Below are positions 56,331-64,000 of a stretch of 64,000 bases of DNA, piece by piece (the first letter of the stretch is position 1; every line of letters begins with the position of its first letter). The position numbers and the translations under genes are program-made. The stretch lies in assembly GCF_000967725.1 (NCBI RefSeq), contig NZ_JXYE01000002.1, forward strand, positions 124,001 through 188,000, written 5' to 3'. Under the pieces are notes generated by a model that was given only the letters and a program-made list of their open reading frames with translations, searched no databases and was not told where the DNA came from. The DNA comes from Loktanella sp. S4079 (GTDB lineage: Bacteria > Pseudomonadota > Alphaproteobacteria > Rhodobacterales > Rhodobacteraceae).

Positions 56331-57244
56331 TTCAGGCAGTCTGTAAACGCATCCGTGAGCCCCAACAACAGTTGAGAATATTGCAAAGAACCGGGCTCTA
56401 GCGTCATGCCTAATCCATCAAGTCCGCTACTCTTGGCTGTACTGCCCTCGGTCACGACTGACACGGTGCTGGCCGTGATCTCATTGTCGATAAAGACGCA
56501 TTGAACCGCGCCAGAAACTGTCAGGTCGCGCAGCTCTGCGATATGCGCAGGCCCCGGTGCGCGTGCATCAATCCCGGCAATCATTGCAGCGGCTTGTAAC
56601 CCATAGCGGTGCTCAAAATACTGATAGCCATCATGCGGCAGGATGTATGCGGCCGACCCGATATTGCTAAGTTTGCTCGCGATTTCTGCATCAAGAGTGC
56701 TAAGCGCCGCAACCGTTTGTTCCGCATTCGAGGCGTAGGTTGATGCGTTGTCTGGGTCGGCCACACTCAGCACTTCGGCAATATGTAGCGTCCATTGGGC
56801 CGCAATTGTTGGATCTAGCCATGCGTGGGGGTCGACATCACCGTGGTTGTGATGATCATGGTCATCATGGTCATCATGGTCATCATGGTCATCATGGTCT
56901 TCGTCTTCGAGGCGCGGTGCCAATTTTTCCCAACCATCGGTTTCCAATAATTCAACAGATGTCGCATTCGGTGCGAGCGTTTCCAGTGGGTCATGCAGCC
57001 AAGGTGTCAGCCCTTCACCAACCCAGATCACAATGTCGGCCTTAGAGAGACGGTTTGCGTCGCTGGGGCGGAGTGAAAAATCATGCGGGTGGGCACCGGG
57101 CGGCAACAAAAGGTCAGGCGTGCCAAGCTCACCCATCACTTGCGCAGTCAGGCTGTGAATGGGCGCAATATCGGTCATGACTTGCGGTGTTTGCGCCAGC
57201 GCGGAAAGGGGCAGCAGGCAGAGTGCTGTGCAGGTGCGAATCAT
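56327..57244 (-). CDS. znuA: Zinc ABC transporter, substrate-binding protein
   Basis: Periplasmic zinc-binding protein, 305 residues, with a Sec signal (MIRTCTALCLLPLSALAQ). Zinc ligands include the His of PGAHPHDFSLRPSD (about 50-63) and others of the ZnuA fold, and a His/Asp-rich loop (about residues 116-137) encoded by a short tandem repeat typical of ZnuA. ATG 57244; an earlier ATG at 57274 would overlap the Zur-box region. It is divergent from zur-znuC-znuB. Confidence 0.93.
   Translation of the reverse strand: MIRTCTALCLLPLSALAQTPQVMTDIAPIHSLTAQVMGELGTPDLLLPPGAHPHDFSLRPSDANRLSKADIVIWVGEGLTPWLHDPLETLAPNATSVELLETDGWEKLAPRLEDEDHDDHDDHDDHDDHDHHNHGDVDPHAWLDPTIAAQWTLHIAEVLSVADPDNASTYASNAEQTVAALSTLDAEIASKLSNIGSAAYILPHDGYQYFEHRYGLQAAAMIAGIDARAPGPAHIAELRDLTVSGAVQCVFIDNEITASTVSVVTEGSTAKSSGLDGLGMTLEPGSLQYSQLLLGLTDAFTDCLN
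56861..56896. repeat. Tandem 9-bp repeat in the His-rich loop of znuA
   Basis: Four exact copies of GTCATCATG in tandem, encoding HDD repeats on the minus strand. It may vary in copy number by slippage in steps of three codons, without loss of frame. Confidence 0.8.
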
Positions 57245-57287
57245 AATTGGGTCCTTGTCCTTTGATGCCGGCAAGGCTATATTGTGT

Positions 57288-57299
57288 ATGTTATAACAT
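57288..57299. promoter_or_regulatory. Candidate Zur operator
   Basis: The 12-bp perfect palindrome ATGTTATAACAT lies in the 70-bp gap between the divergent znuA and zur starts, in the longer symmetric context TGTGT...CACA. Position, symmetry and an AT-rich core fit Fur/Zur-type boxes; binding by the adjacent Zur would control both directions. Inference only. Confidence 0.65.
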
Positions 57300-57314
57300 C
57301 ACAAGGTAAAATTT

Positions 57315-57800
57315 ATGCCCTCTGATACGCTTGGTTTTACAAACCATGACCACACCAGCTGTGTCTCTTCGGCGTTGGAAAGCGCAGAGCGCCATTGTGC
57401 GGAAAACAAGGCGCAGTTCACGCCAGTCCGTCGGCGGGTGCTGGAAATTTTGTTAGAAAGCCACGCTGCGATGGGGGCCTATGATGTGCTTGCACGGCTG
57501 GACGCCGAGGGGTTGGGGTCTAAGCCGCCAGTTGCCTATCGCGCGCTAGGGTTCTTGGTCGAGCAAGGGTTTGTGCACCGGATTGAGCGGTTGAACGCCT
57601 TTATCGCCTGCACGCATCCGGGGGCTTCGCATGATCCGGCATTTATGATCTGCCGTGCCTGTGGTCTGGTCGCTGAGGCGCAATCAGCCAATGTTGCCTT
57701 GCAACAAGCGGCACAGCAAAGCGGGTTTTTGCTTGAACAGACCGTGATCGAGGCTGAAGGCCTATGCCCCGGCTGTCAGGAACAAGGCGCCGCTTCATGA
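57315..57800 (+). CDS. zur: Zinc uptake regulator (Fur family)
   Basis: A Fur-family repressor of 161 residues: winged-helix N-terminal part (TPVRRRVLEILLESHAAMGAYDVLARL, about 36-62), the core PPVAYRALGFLVEQGFVHRIE (about 75-95), and a C-terminal structural zinc site with CRAC and CPGC pairs. Location between znuA and znuC strongly supports Zur. Its stop overlaps the znuC ATG by 4 nt. Repression of znu genes at high zinc is expected. Confidence 0.93.
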   Translation: MPSDTLGFTNHDHTSCVSSALESAERHCAENKAQFTPVRRRVLEILLESHAAMGAYDVLARLDAEGLGSKPPVAYRALGFLVEQGFVHRIERLNAFIACTHPGASHDPAFMICRACGLVAEAQSANVALQQAAQQSGFLLEQTVIEAEGLCPGCQEQGAAS

Positions 57801-58543
57801 ACCTGATTAACGCGGAAAAGATTGACTTCGCGCATGGCGGGCAGCGGGTCTTGCATGGTGTTGATCTCACACTTGACCCGGCTGAGATTGTCACCATCGT
57901 TGGGCCGAATGGCTCTGGGAAATCAACGCTATTGCGCTTGTTGATTGGTGCGCTCAAGCCGCAAAAGGGGCGGGTCACGCGCAAGCCTGGTCTGCGGATC
58001 GGATATGTCCCGCAAAAGCTTCATATTGATCCAACCCTTCCAATTACCGTCGCTCGGTTTTTGAACTTACCGCACCGGGTGTCCCGACAAGACGCCCAAG
58101 AGGCGCTTGAGACTGCGGGCGTACCGGGTGTGTCGGACCGGCAGATGTCGCAGCTCTCGGGGGGACAATTTCAACGGGTTTTGTTGGCGCGTGCGATTTT
58201 GGGCAAACCCGACGTCTTGATGCTCGACGAAGCCACGCAGGGTTTGGATCAGCCGGGATCGGCCTCTTTTTATCGGCAGATCGAATCTGTTCGCCGGGAT
58301 CTTGGATGCGCAGTTCTGATGGTCAGCCATGAATTGCACGTCGTCATGAGCGCCTCTGACCGGGTGGTCTGCCTGAATGGGCATGTGTGTTGTGAAGGCA
58401 CGCCAGAGGTCGTATCCGTCGCGCCCGCCTACCGAGAGCTGTTCGGGACCGGGACGGGCGGGGCGTTGGCGCTTTATCGGCATGAACATGATCACGGCCA
58501 TGACCACGATCATCATCACCATCACCACGAGGCGGCTGAATAA
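57797..58543 (+). CDS. znuC: Zinc ABC transporter, ATP-binding protein
   Basis: An ABC ATPase of 248 residues with Walker A GPNGSGKST (about 37-45), signature LSGGQFQR, Walker B VLMLDEATQG, and the H-loop. The C-terminal tail is unusually His-rich (about 231-244, alternating His and Asp), which could hold zinc in the cytoplasm. ATG 57797 overlaps the zur stop by 4 nt; the next gene starts directly after its stop. Confidence 0.93.
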   Translation: MNLINAEKIDFAHGGQRVLHGVDLTLDPAEIVTIVGPNGSGKSTLLRLLIGALKPQKGRVTRKPGLRIGYVPQKLHIDPTLPITVARFLNLPHRVSRQDAQEALETAGVPGVSDRQMSQLSGGQFQRVLLARAILGKPDVLMLDEATQGLDQPGSASFYRQIESVRRDLGCAVLMVSHELHVVMSASDRVVCLNGHVCCEGTPEVVSVAPAYRELFGTGTGGALALYRHEHDHGHDHDHHHHHHEAAE

Positions 58544-59332
58544 ATGTTGGACGATTTTCTAGTACGCGCGGCCCTTGCAGGGGTTGGTACGGCGGTGGGT
58601 GCCGGTTTGCTGGGTTGCTTTGTCGTGTGGCGACGTATGGCATATTTTGGCGATGCGACGGCACATGCTGCCGTACTTGGCGTGGCCTTGGCCCTTGGGT
58701 TTGGAACCTCCATCACCTTGGGTGTGGTGATTGTTGCGCTTGCTATGGCCGTGCTGATCCACGGATTGACCGGACAGGGTGCAGCGATCGACACAATGCT
58801 TGGCGTTTTGTCACATGGGGCGCTGGCGCTGGGACTGGTGGCTGTGACAATGATACCCGGTCAGCGTGTCGATCTGGACGCATATCTGTTTGGGGATGTG
58901 CTTAGCGTGTCCCGCGGTGATCTCTTGATCATTTGGGGGGGCAGCGCGGTCGTGGCCGCCGTGTTGTGGTGGCAATGGTCCGCGATGTTGACGACGACGC
59001 TTAGCCCTGATTTGGCCTATGCGGCTGGGATCAACCCGCGCCACGCGCAGTTGATCTTGACGCTATTGCTGGCGGGCGTTGTGGCGGTGGCGATCAAGGT
59101 CGTAGGTGCACTGCTGATTACGGCGCTGCTGATCATTCCAGCGGCAACCGCGCGCGGATTTGCCCAAACGCCAGAGCGGATGGCGCTGCTGTCAGTCGGC
59201 GTTGGCGTATTTGCAGCACTTGGCGGTCTGCGCTTTGCCTTAGTCTTTGATACGCCAGTTGGGCCATCCATGATTTGCATGGCCGCAGCGCTATTTGGCA
59301 TTGGCACTATCGGTGGAAAGTTGCGGCGCTAG
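58544..59332 (+). CDS. znuB: Zinc ABC transporter, permease
   Basis: A 262-residue membrane protein with about eight segments, of the ABC-3 family. Starts with ATG immediately after the znuC stop (TAAATG), so translation is coupled. The pattern [24 protein letters not shown] (about 28-51) is the family signature. Ends tail to tail with dtd, sharing CTAG (59329-59332). Confidence 0.95.
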   Translation: MLDDFLVRAALAGVGTAVGAGLLGCFVVWRRMAYFGDATAHAAVLGVALALGFGTSITLGVVIVALAMAVLIHGLTGQGAAIDTMLGVLSHGALALGLVAVTMIPGQRVDLDAYLFGDVLSVSRGDLLIIWGGSAVVAAVLWWQWSAMLTTTLSPDLAYAAGINPRHAQLILTLLLAGVVAVAIKVVGALLITALLIIPAATARGFAQTPERMALLSVGVGVFAALGGLRFALVFDTPVGPSMICMAAALFGIGTIGGKLRR

Positions 59333-59766
59333 ACGTCCATCCAGATCGTGACCGGACCGTCGTTGATAAGGCTTACGGCCATGTCAGCGCCGAACTCTCC
59401 GGTCGCGATTGGGATGCCAAGGGCGGCAACATCGGCTTGGAACTGTTCATACAGCTTCTTACCCTCTGCGGGTGGTGCCGCCGCGGAAAATCCGGGGCGA
59501 TTCCCCCGCGAAGTATCCGCCGCCAAGGTGAACTGGCTGACGATCAGGGCGGACCCACCAATATCCAGAAGAGATTTGTTCATCTTGCCGCTGTCATCAG
59601 CAAAGATGCGAAGCTTGCTGATTTTGGCCGCCAGTTGCGCGGATTTCGCGGCATCATCGCCCTGCATAGCACAGATCAAGATCAGAACACCTTGATCAAT
59701 CGCCCCAATGGTTTGCCCGTCAACAGAGACAGAGGCTTGGGTCACACGTTGGATCAGCGCTCTCAT
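59329..59766 (-). CDS. dtd: D-aminoacyl-tRNA deacylase
   Basis: Removes D-amino acids from mischarged tRNA. The 145-residue protein has the DTD fold: N-terminal [17 protein letters not shown], the catalytic-region [21 protein letters not shown] (about 78-98), and the C-terminal substrate-pocket pattern [19 protein letters not shown] (about 124-142) with the Gly-cisPro-like turn region. Its ATG overlaps the stop of the kinase gene by 4 nt. Confidence 0.95.
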   Translation of the reverse strand: MRALIQRVTQASVSVDGQTIGAIDQGVLILICAMQGDDAAKSAQLAAKISKLRIFADDSGKMNKSLLDIGGSALIVSQFTLAADTSRGNRPGFSAAAPPAEGKKLYEQFQADVAALGIPIATGEFGADMAVSLINDGPVTIWMDV

Positions 59767-60668
59767 AATTCATTGGCCCAAGGTGGGTTTGCACCCGCAC
59801 GGCTGACCGTCACTGCAGCGACCCTTGCGCCAAAGGCGGTGGCGGCGGTGAGGTCTTCGACAGTGGCGCTGGACAGGCTTTGCTTGGTCAGCAGCCCACG
59901 TTTGTCCATCTCGGCCAGAAATCCTGCGCTGAAGGTATCGCCAGCGCCAACGGTATCTACGACCGTTGCTTTTTGCGCGGGCACATCAAATGAATCGGTT
60001 GCTGTAACGACCGTGACACCTTCGCTGCCACGTGTCAGCAAGACGACTTTGGCACCCGTTTGCTGAAGCAGGGCCTGTGCGTCGGTATTGCCCGTGATCC
60101 ATTCCAGATCTTCGTCCGAGGTTTTGATAATGTCAGCCGCACCTAACATGCGGGCAAGGCGGGCGCGATAGTTGGTCTCATCCGTGATGAAACCGGGGCG
60201 AATATTCGGGTCGATCATGGTGACGCGGGTTTGCGCCTCGCGCAGCATGAACGCCTCGTAGGTCGCACCGCAGGGTTCAACGACCAGACTAATCCCGCCA
60301 AAGAACAGCGCATTCGCGTTTGTCTCTGGCAGATCGTCCAGCGAAAGCATCCGGCCCGCTGTGTTTTCGTCATAGAACGCATATGACGCGTGACCGTCAG
60401 TAAGCGTTACAAATGCCAAAGTCGTGGGCCGATCCGAGACTGCCGCAGGGCTGCTGTCAACATTTGAATGGGCCAATTGATCACGCAAGATGTCACCAAA
60501 TAGATCGGAAGACAGCCCCGAGAAGAACTGTACCGACGTCCCCAAACGCCCAAGCGCCACAGCGGTATTAAAGACCGCACCACCAGCATGCGGGGCAAAG
60601 GCGCTTTCACCGCTTTCTGTTTGGCGTGGCAGCATATCAATAAGGGCTTCGCCGCAGCAGATGATCAT
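59763..60668 (-). CDS. PfkB-family carbohydrate kinase, probable fructokinase
   Basis: A ribokinase-fold sugar kinase of 301 residues. The N-terminal GEALIDMLP and [15 protein letters not shown] (about 29-43) are the PfkB signature 1 region; the second signature [14 protein letters not shown] (about 244-257) carries the catalytic Asp. Fructose is the probable substrate, by closeness to bacterial fructokinases, but ribose or other sugars are possible. Dtd follows with a 4-nt overlap. Confidence 0.82.
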   Translation of the reverse strand: MIICCGEALIDMLPRQTESGESAFAPHAGGAVFNTAVALGRLGTSVQFFSGLSSDLFGDILRDQLAHSNVDSSPAAVSDRPTTLAFVTLTDGHASYAFYDENTAGRMLSLDDLPETNANALFFGGISLVVEPCGATYEAFMLREAQTRVTMIDPNIRPGFITDETNYRARLARMLGAADIIKTSDEDLEWITGNTDAQALLQQTGAKVVLLTRGSEGVTVVTATDSFDVPAQKATVVDTVGAGDTFSAGFLAEMDKRGLLTKQSLSSATVEDLTAATAFGARVAAVTVSRAGANPPWANEL

Positions 60669-60686
60669 GTCAGGTCTCCGAAAGAT

Positions 60687-61790
60687 TTACTGATTGTTAG
60701 CGATAACAAATCCAGCGATGAGCGCAAGGATGAGACCAAGCAAAACCGCAAATGCGATTTTCCACGCCGAGTAGGGACGTTCGCCTTGGACCCGGCCCGT
60801 ACGTCCGTTCACGACGAAACGATAAGTCTTGCCGCGGTATTTATACGCAGCCAACCAGACAGGTAGCAGAATATGCTTGAACGTGACATCGCTGACGGTG
60901 GTGCTGACTGTCGAAATCCGCTGCTCATCACCGCCAATGTCGTATTTCACATCGCGTCGGATCATACGGTCCATATAGCCGCGCGCTTCGGTGAAACCAT
61001 CGGCAAGCTCGACTTGGTATCCTTCGGCGCGAAACCCGGCGAGATACTCAGGCTTATAAGGTTCGAGTGCGGACAGATCCCAAGGTTCAAGCCCGTCAGT
61101 GTACTTCTTTGGCAAAGAGCGCGAGGCAAGAACCAAGACATCATCAAAGAACCGCGCAACGCGCCCGGATACGGGCCGCCAGCGGGTTTTACGTACCCGT
61201 ACTGTTTTGCGTTCACCATCGCGGATGACGGTCCGGGTTTCATAGTAATGCGTACCGCGCTGCCCGTGATAGCTGCTTTTGGTGTCAGCATCAAAGGTCC
61301 AATAAGGCACGTAGATGCCGTTCATCTTGCGGCCCTTGCGGGCGTATTCTGTCAGCCCATTCGGCGCGAACCAAAGGCTTCCGAGCCAATCGGTCAGCGC
61401 CGATCTTGCGTTACCTTCGTCCAAGGCAAAGGGTAGCAATCCGCGCGGCTTAATATGACGGTGTGTGCCGGTATCTGTGACAACTGGTGTGGCACAAAAC
61501 GGGCATTCGGCGGCGTGAATATCGCTATCGAACTCGGTCTGTGCACCGCAATTGGGGCAGCTCGTGACCCGCGTTTCTTCGATCTCTTCTTGGGACAGCG
61601 TCTGGTCGATCGCCGCACGAAAATCTAACTCTTTGATCCCGCCTGCAACGGGTCCAGCACCTTCGATCGGTTCTTGGTTGCCACAATGATCACAGATCAA
61701 TTGGTGCTCGCGCGGATCGAAACGTAGATCCGACCCACAGGTATTGCATGGAAAACGGTGTTCGACGTCAGAGACGGTTTCAGCAGTCAT
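60687..61790 (-). CDS. Zinc-ribbon membrane protein of the TFIIB-type zinc finger group
   Basis: A 367-residue protein with two zinc ribbons, Cys15-x2-Cys18...Cys33-x2-Cys36 and Cys78-x2-Cys81...Cys96-x2-Cys99, then a central region of about 200 residues with many Tyr/Arg, and one C-terminal membrane helix (about 340-365). I recognise the zinc ribbons and the general protein type; biochemical role is unknown. ATG 61790; a longer frame to 61838 is unlikely. It precedes nothing on the right of fructokinase other than its own stop, and follows the SPFH gene. Confidence 0.75.
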   Translation of the reverse strand: MTAETVSDVEHRFPCNTCGSDLRFDPREHQLICDHCGNQEPIEGAGPVAGGIKELDFRAAIDQTLSQEEIEETRVTSCPNCGAQTEFDSDIHAAECPFCATPVVTDTGTHRHIKPRGLLPFALDEGNARSALTDWLGSLWFAPNGLTEYARKGRKMNGIYVPYWTFDADTKSSYHGQRGTHYYETRTVIRDGERKTVRVRKTRWRPVSGRVARFFDDVLVLASRSLPKKYTDGLEPWDLSALEPYKPEYLAGFRAEGYQVELADGFTEARGYMDRMIRRDVKYDIGGDEQRISTVSTTVSDVTFKHILLPVWLAAYKYRGKTYRFVVNGRTGRVQGERPYSAWKIAFAVLLGLILALIAGFVIANNQ

Positions 61791-61850
61791 GGTGGCAACT
61801 TGTGTCAAACAAAAAGATTGCGGCGCACCAACCGGCACGCCGCCGCGATG

Positions 61851-62960
61851 CTAGGCACCCGGTGGGGGTGGTGGCATGATGGTAAAGAGGTGGGCAAGCT
61901 CTGTAACATCAGCGGCTTTCTTCCAGCCATCCTGCCCTTGGGTCCAAACCATGCTCTCGCGTGAAAGACTGCCGTCAGTAACCATGCGGCCCATCGCGGC
62001 CTTTGAGAATGGGCCAGTGACATTGCCGTCTTTGGCGATGTGCCAGACATGTTCAACAGGCGGCGGGGGCGGTGGCGTTGCTGCGGCTGGGGCAGGGGCT
62101 GCGCCCCATGGCCCTTGGGCCATTTGACTTGCCATGGCCATTCCCATTCCGGCACCCAGCCCAGCGGCCATGCCGCCACCTGCGGGATTGTTTGCTGCGG
62201 CAGTCATTGCCTCTGCGGCGGAATACTGTGTGAATTTGCCCAGATCACCGGCCAAGCCCATAGACGTGCGTTTGTCCAGCGCGGCCTCGACCGCGGGGGG
62301 CAGGCTGATATTTTCGATGTAAAGTTCAGGGATCGACAGACCATATTGCTTCATCGTTGGGTCAATTGCGCTCGCGATGAGCTTGCCCAAATCGGCTGTG
62401 TTTGCGGCCATGTCAAGTGCTGGAATGCCCGAAGACGCAATAACGCGGCTGAATTCCTGAACGATGATATTGCGAATCTGATAGCTGATTTCATCCATCG
62501 TGAATTCGCCATCGGTACCGACGATTTCGCGCAGGAACACTGCGGGATCTGTAACTTTGACAGTATACGTCCCATATGCGCGCAGACGGGTCGGACCGAA
62601 TTCTGGGTCGCGCAGCATGATGGGGTTCTTGGTGCCCCATTTCAGATCAGAAAAGCGGGTCGTGTTGACGTAGTAGATTTCCGATTTGAAGGGGCTATCA
62701 AACCCGTGATCCCAATGCTGAAGCGTGGTCATGATCGGCATGTTGTTGGTCTCGAGCATATAGAGACCGGGCGTAAACACATCGGCCAGCTGACCTTCGT
62801 GAACGAAAACTGCGGCTTGCCCTTCGCGCACTGTCAGCTTTGCACCATATTTGATCTCGTGCCCTTCGCGTTCAAAACGCCAGACCATCGTATCGCGTGT
62901 GTTGTCTGTCCAGTGAATGACGTCGATAAATTCGCCAGTGAGGAAATCGAAAATGCCCAT
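61851..62960 (-). CDS. SPFH-domain protein with C-terminal GYF-like domain
   Basis: A 369-residue protein. Residues about 1-265 match SPFH/virion-core-type proteins (WRFEREGHEIKYGAKLTVREGQAAVFVHEGQ at 28-58), followed by an Ala/Gly/Pro-rich linker (about 275-305) and a C-terminal GYF-2-like domain (about 305-360: VWHIAKDGNVTGPFSKAAMGRMV, SLVW-like VWTQGQDGW). The same gene order with zinc-ribbon proteins is known in bacterial membrane-stress gene groups. Function not established here. Start ATG 62960. Confidence 0.8.
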   Translation of the reverse strand: MGIFDFLTGEFIDVIHWTDNTRDTMVWRFEREGHEIKYGAKLTVREGQAAVFVHEGQLADVFTPGLYMLETNNMPIMTTLQHWDHGFDSPFKSEIYYVNTTRFSDLKWGTKNPIMLRDPEFGPTRLRAYGTYTVKVTDPAVFLREIVGTDGEFTMDEISYQIRNIIVQEFSRVIASSGIPALDMAANTADLGKLIASAIDPTMKQYGLSIPELYIENISLPPAVEAALDKRTSMGLAGDLGKFTQYSAAEAMTAAANNPAGGGMAAGLGAGMGMAMASQMAQGPWGAAPAPAAATPPPPPPVEHVWHIAKDGNVTGPFSKAAMGRMVTDGSLSRESMVWTQGQDGWKKAADVTELAHLFTIMPPPPPGA

Positions 62961-62985
62961 TGCGTGGCCTCCGTGGTTAAGTCTG

Positions 62986-63957
62986 TTAGCTCGCGCCTTG
63001 CGCCATCAGATCACGTGCGATGATCCGGGCAATTGGGGCGGCAGTTGCGGGGTCCATTCCTGTTTCCAGACGTGGATCATAAAGCATCTGAAGAAGCAAT
63101 TCGTCATGCGTGGTGAGCAGCGCAAATTCTTCGTCATCGTTAAAAATCGAAGGTCTTGCGCTGGGGCTGTCGTTAGCTAGCCCCATTCCTTGGGCTAACT
63201 CTTCGTGAATACAGGCGCTTCGCATCAAATTGGGGTGTTCGGCACGGATGACCGCGATTGCTTTGGTATAGTGCGACCGGCCAGGTGCAAAGGTCCCAAT
63301 GACCACGCATAATTGATCACGCGGAAGGTCAATTAATGCACGCACTGTCGCATCAGAAATCGTTGGAATAAGCTGCCGCAGTTGCGGTTCAAAGGCGCGG
63401 CGGTCGTCTTCGCCGAGAAAGAAAACATGAAAGTTTGCGTTCTCGTCTTCGAATTTAATCGGGACCCCGGTAATACGCGACAATCGCGCCGCATATGATC
63501 GGACGCTCGCGATGTCCTGATCGCGCTGCGCATATGGAACCGTCTGACCAAAGCTGACCGCCATGCGGATCGGATCATCCCATCGCCGCAATTTTGAGAC
63601 CGTGCTATTGGCATTCCGAAAGTCGCTATCGTCGCGATATTCGTTGAACAAAGCGATGCGCACAAAGTTGCGGGCAAGCTGCGTGTCAGTGAACTGTGTG
63701 TCTGGTCCACCGCCATCACCGCGCAATAGGCCTTGGGTCAACAGGTCATTTTGCAGACGCTGATAATAGACGGCCAACTGTTTGCTTGCTTCGCTCGGAG
63801 CAAGAGGTTCGGGCGGGGGGGACGGTTTGTTGGGCTCAACCGAAGGCGGGTTCGGCGTTTCGACAACATCTGAGGGCGGGGCAAACGCGTGGCAGCCCGC
63901 CGTGCTCGCCATGACAGCGAACAGGCCAAGACACCGCAATTTGCCCCCAATCCCCAT
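62986..63957 (-). CDS. DUF2927 lipoprotein
   Basis: A 323-residue lipoprotein with a signal MGIGGKLRCLGLFAVMASTAG and Cys22 in STAGC, followed by a Pro-rich linker (about 30-55) and the DUF2927 domain (about 60-320). The domain contains HEELAQGMGL, a zinc-protease-like H-E pattern, and other conserved runs (ISDATVRALIDLPRDQLCVVIG). Catalytic activity is not shown. The gene is 25 bp upstream of the SPFH gene on the same strand and may share its transcript. No good binding site is seen before the ATG at 63957. Confidence 0.78.
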   Translation of the reverse strand: MGIGGKLRCLGLFAVMASTAGCHAFAPPSDVVETPNPPSVEPNKPSPPPEPLAPSEASKQLAVYYQRLQNDLLTQGLLRGDGGGPDTQFTDTQLARNFVRIALFNEYRDDSDFRNANSTVSKLRRWDDPIRMAVSFGQTVPYAQRDQDIASVRSYAARLSRITGVPIKFEDENANFHVFFLGEDDRRAFEPQLRQLIPTISDATVRALIDLPRDQLCVVIGTFAPGRSHYTKAIAVIRAEHPNLMRSACIHEELAQGMGLANDSPSARPSIFNDDEEFALLTTHDELLLQMLYDPRLETGMDPATAAPIARIIARDLMAQGAS

Positions 63958-63960
63958 ATT

Positions 63961-64000
63961 TTAGCTGTTTACAGAGGTGCCAACCACGTCGCCCGTACCA
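63961..64000 (-). CDS. 3' end of an unidentified minus-strand gene
   Basis: The last 13 residues and stop of a gene entering from the right edge, ending in GTGDVVGTSVNS. The TAA stop lies 3 bp before the DUF2927 start. The fragment is too short to identify. It is probably the first known member on this side of the zinc-ribbon/SPFH/DUF2927 group. Confidence 0.5.
   Translation of the reverse strand, partial: GTGDVVGTSVNS

Noticed and set aside
56861..56896. CRISPR-like repeated DNA in znuA
   Set aside because: It is a direct tandem repeat of 9 bp without spacers inside a coding region for a His-rich loop, not a CRISPR array.

Overview
The window looks like a chromosomal segment of a marine alphaproteobacterium of the Roseobacter group (Rhodobacterales). 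The basis is gene content and order typical of that group: DUF484 next to xerC, small DUF1467, DUF983 and DUF3572 proteins, a PleD-type diguanylate cyclase, phosphatidylcholine synthase of the Pcs type, and a NasT/NasS-controlled nitrate assimilation operon. This is inference from family knowledge; no database was searched. Genes are densely packed. Many same-strand neighbours overlap by 4 nt, and six convergent pairs share a 4-nt stop. I saw no rRNA, tRNA, CRISPR array, prophage or insertion sequence.

Layout. 1-10.8 kb is mostly housekeeping: a partial luciferase-family oxidoreductase, ogt, pcs, DUF484-xerC, an unknown membrane protein, transaldolase, priA, tdk, a small helix-turn-helix-like gene coupled to an arsH-like flavoprotein, and a KAS III-like synthase followed by an unlisted 24-residue lipoprotein gene. 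10.8-12.2 kb is a hairpin-rich non-coding stretch plus an AT-richer gene of unknown function. 12.2-23.2 kb carries carB, pabB-pabC, aspS (with an unexpected in-frame insertion of about 77 codons), a receiver-domain protein, methylmalonyl-CoA epimerase, DUF1467, an EI24/CysZ-like protein, a nitroreductase and a short DUF4130 protein.

23.3-37.2 kb is a complete nitrate assimilation system on the minus strand: nasT-nasS (regulators), a leader with a terminator hairpin (the expected NasT antitermination target), nrtA-nrtB-nrtCD (ABC nitrate import), nirB-nirD (nitrite reductase), nasA (nitrate reductase), a TrpD2-like gene of unclear purpose, and cysG (siroheme for NirB).

37.3-41.4 kb is a surface-glycan group: pyruvyltransferase-like, family 25 glycosyltransferase, NeuB- and NeuA-type sialic-acid-family genes, with a tyrosine-phosphatase-like gene on the opposite strand. 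41.5-46.3 kb has metG, a beta-barrel protein, an SDR, an aldo/keto reductase and a GNAT acetyltransferase. 46.5-49.6 kb is a carnitine-to-glycine-betaine operon (BKACE enzyme, two lipoproteins, fused carnitine dehydrogenase-thioesterase), followed by a DMT transporter, a NUDIX hydrolase and DUF983.

51.8-53.8 kb holds an EF-hand protein, an ECF sigma factor, a probable anti-sigma factor and a periplasmic metal-sensor-like protein. Next come a PleD-like cyclase with degenerate receivers, DUF3572, a HAD phosphatase, and the zinc uptake genes znuA and zur-znuC-znuB, divergent around a palindromic Zur-box candidate. The last part has dtd, a fructokinase-like gene, and a zinc-ribbon/SPFH/DUF2927 group running off the end.
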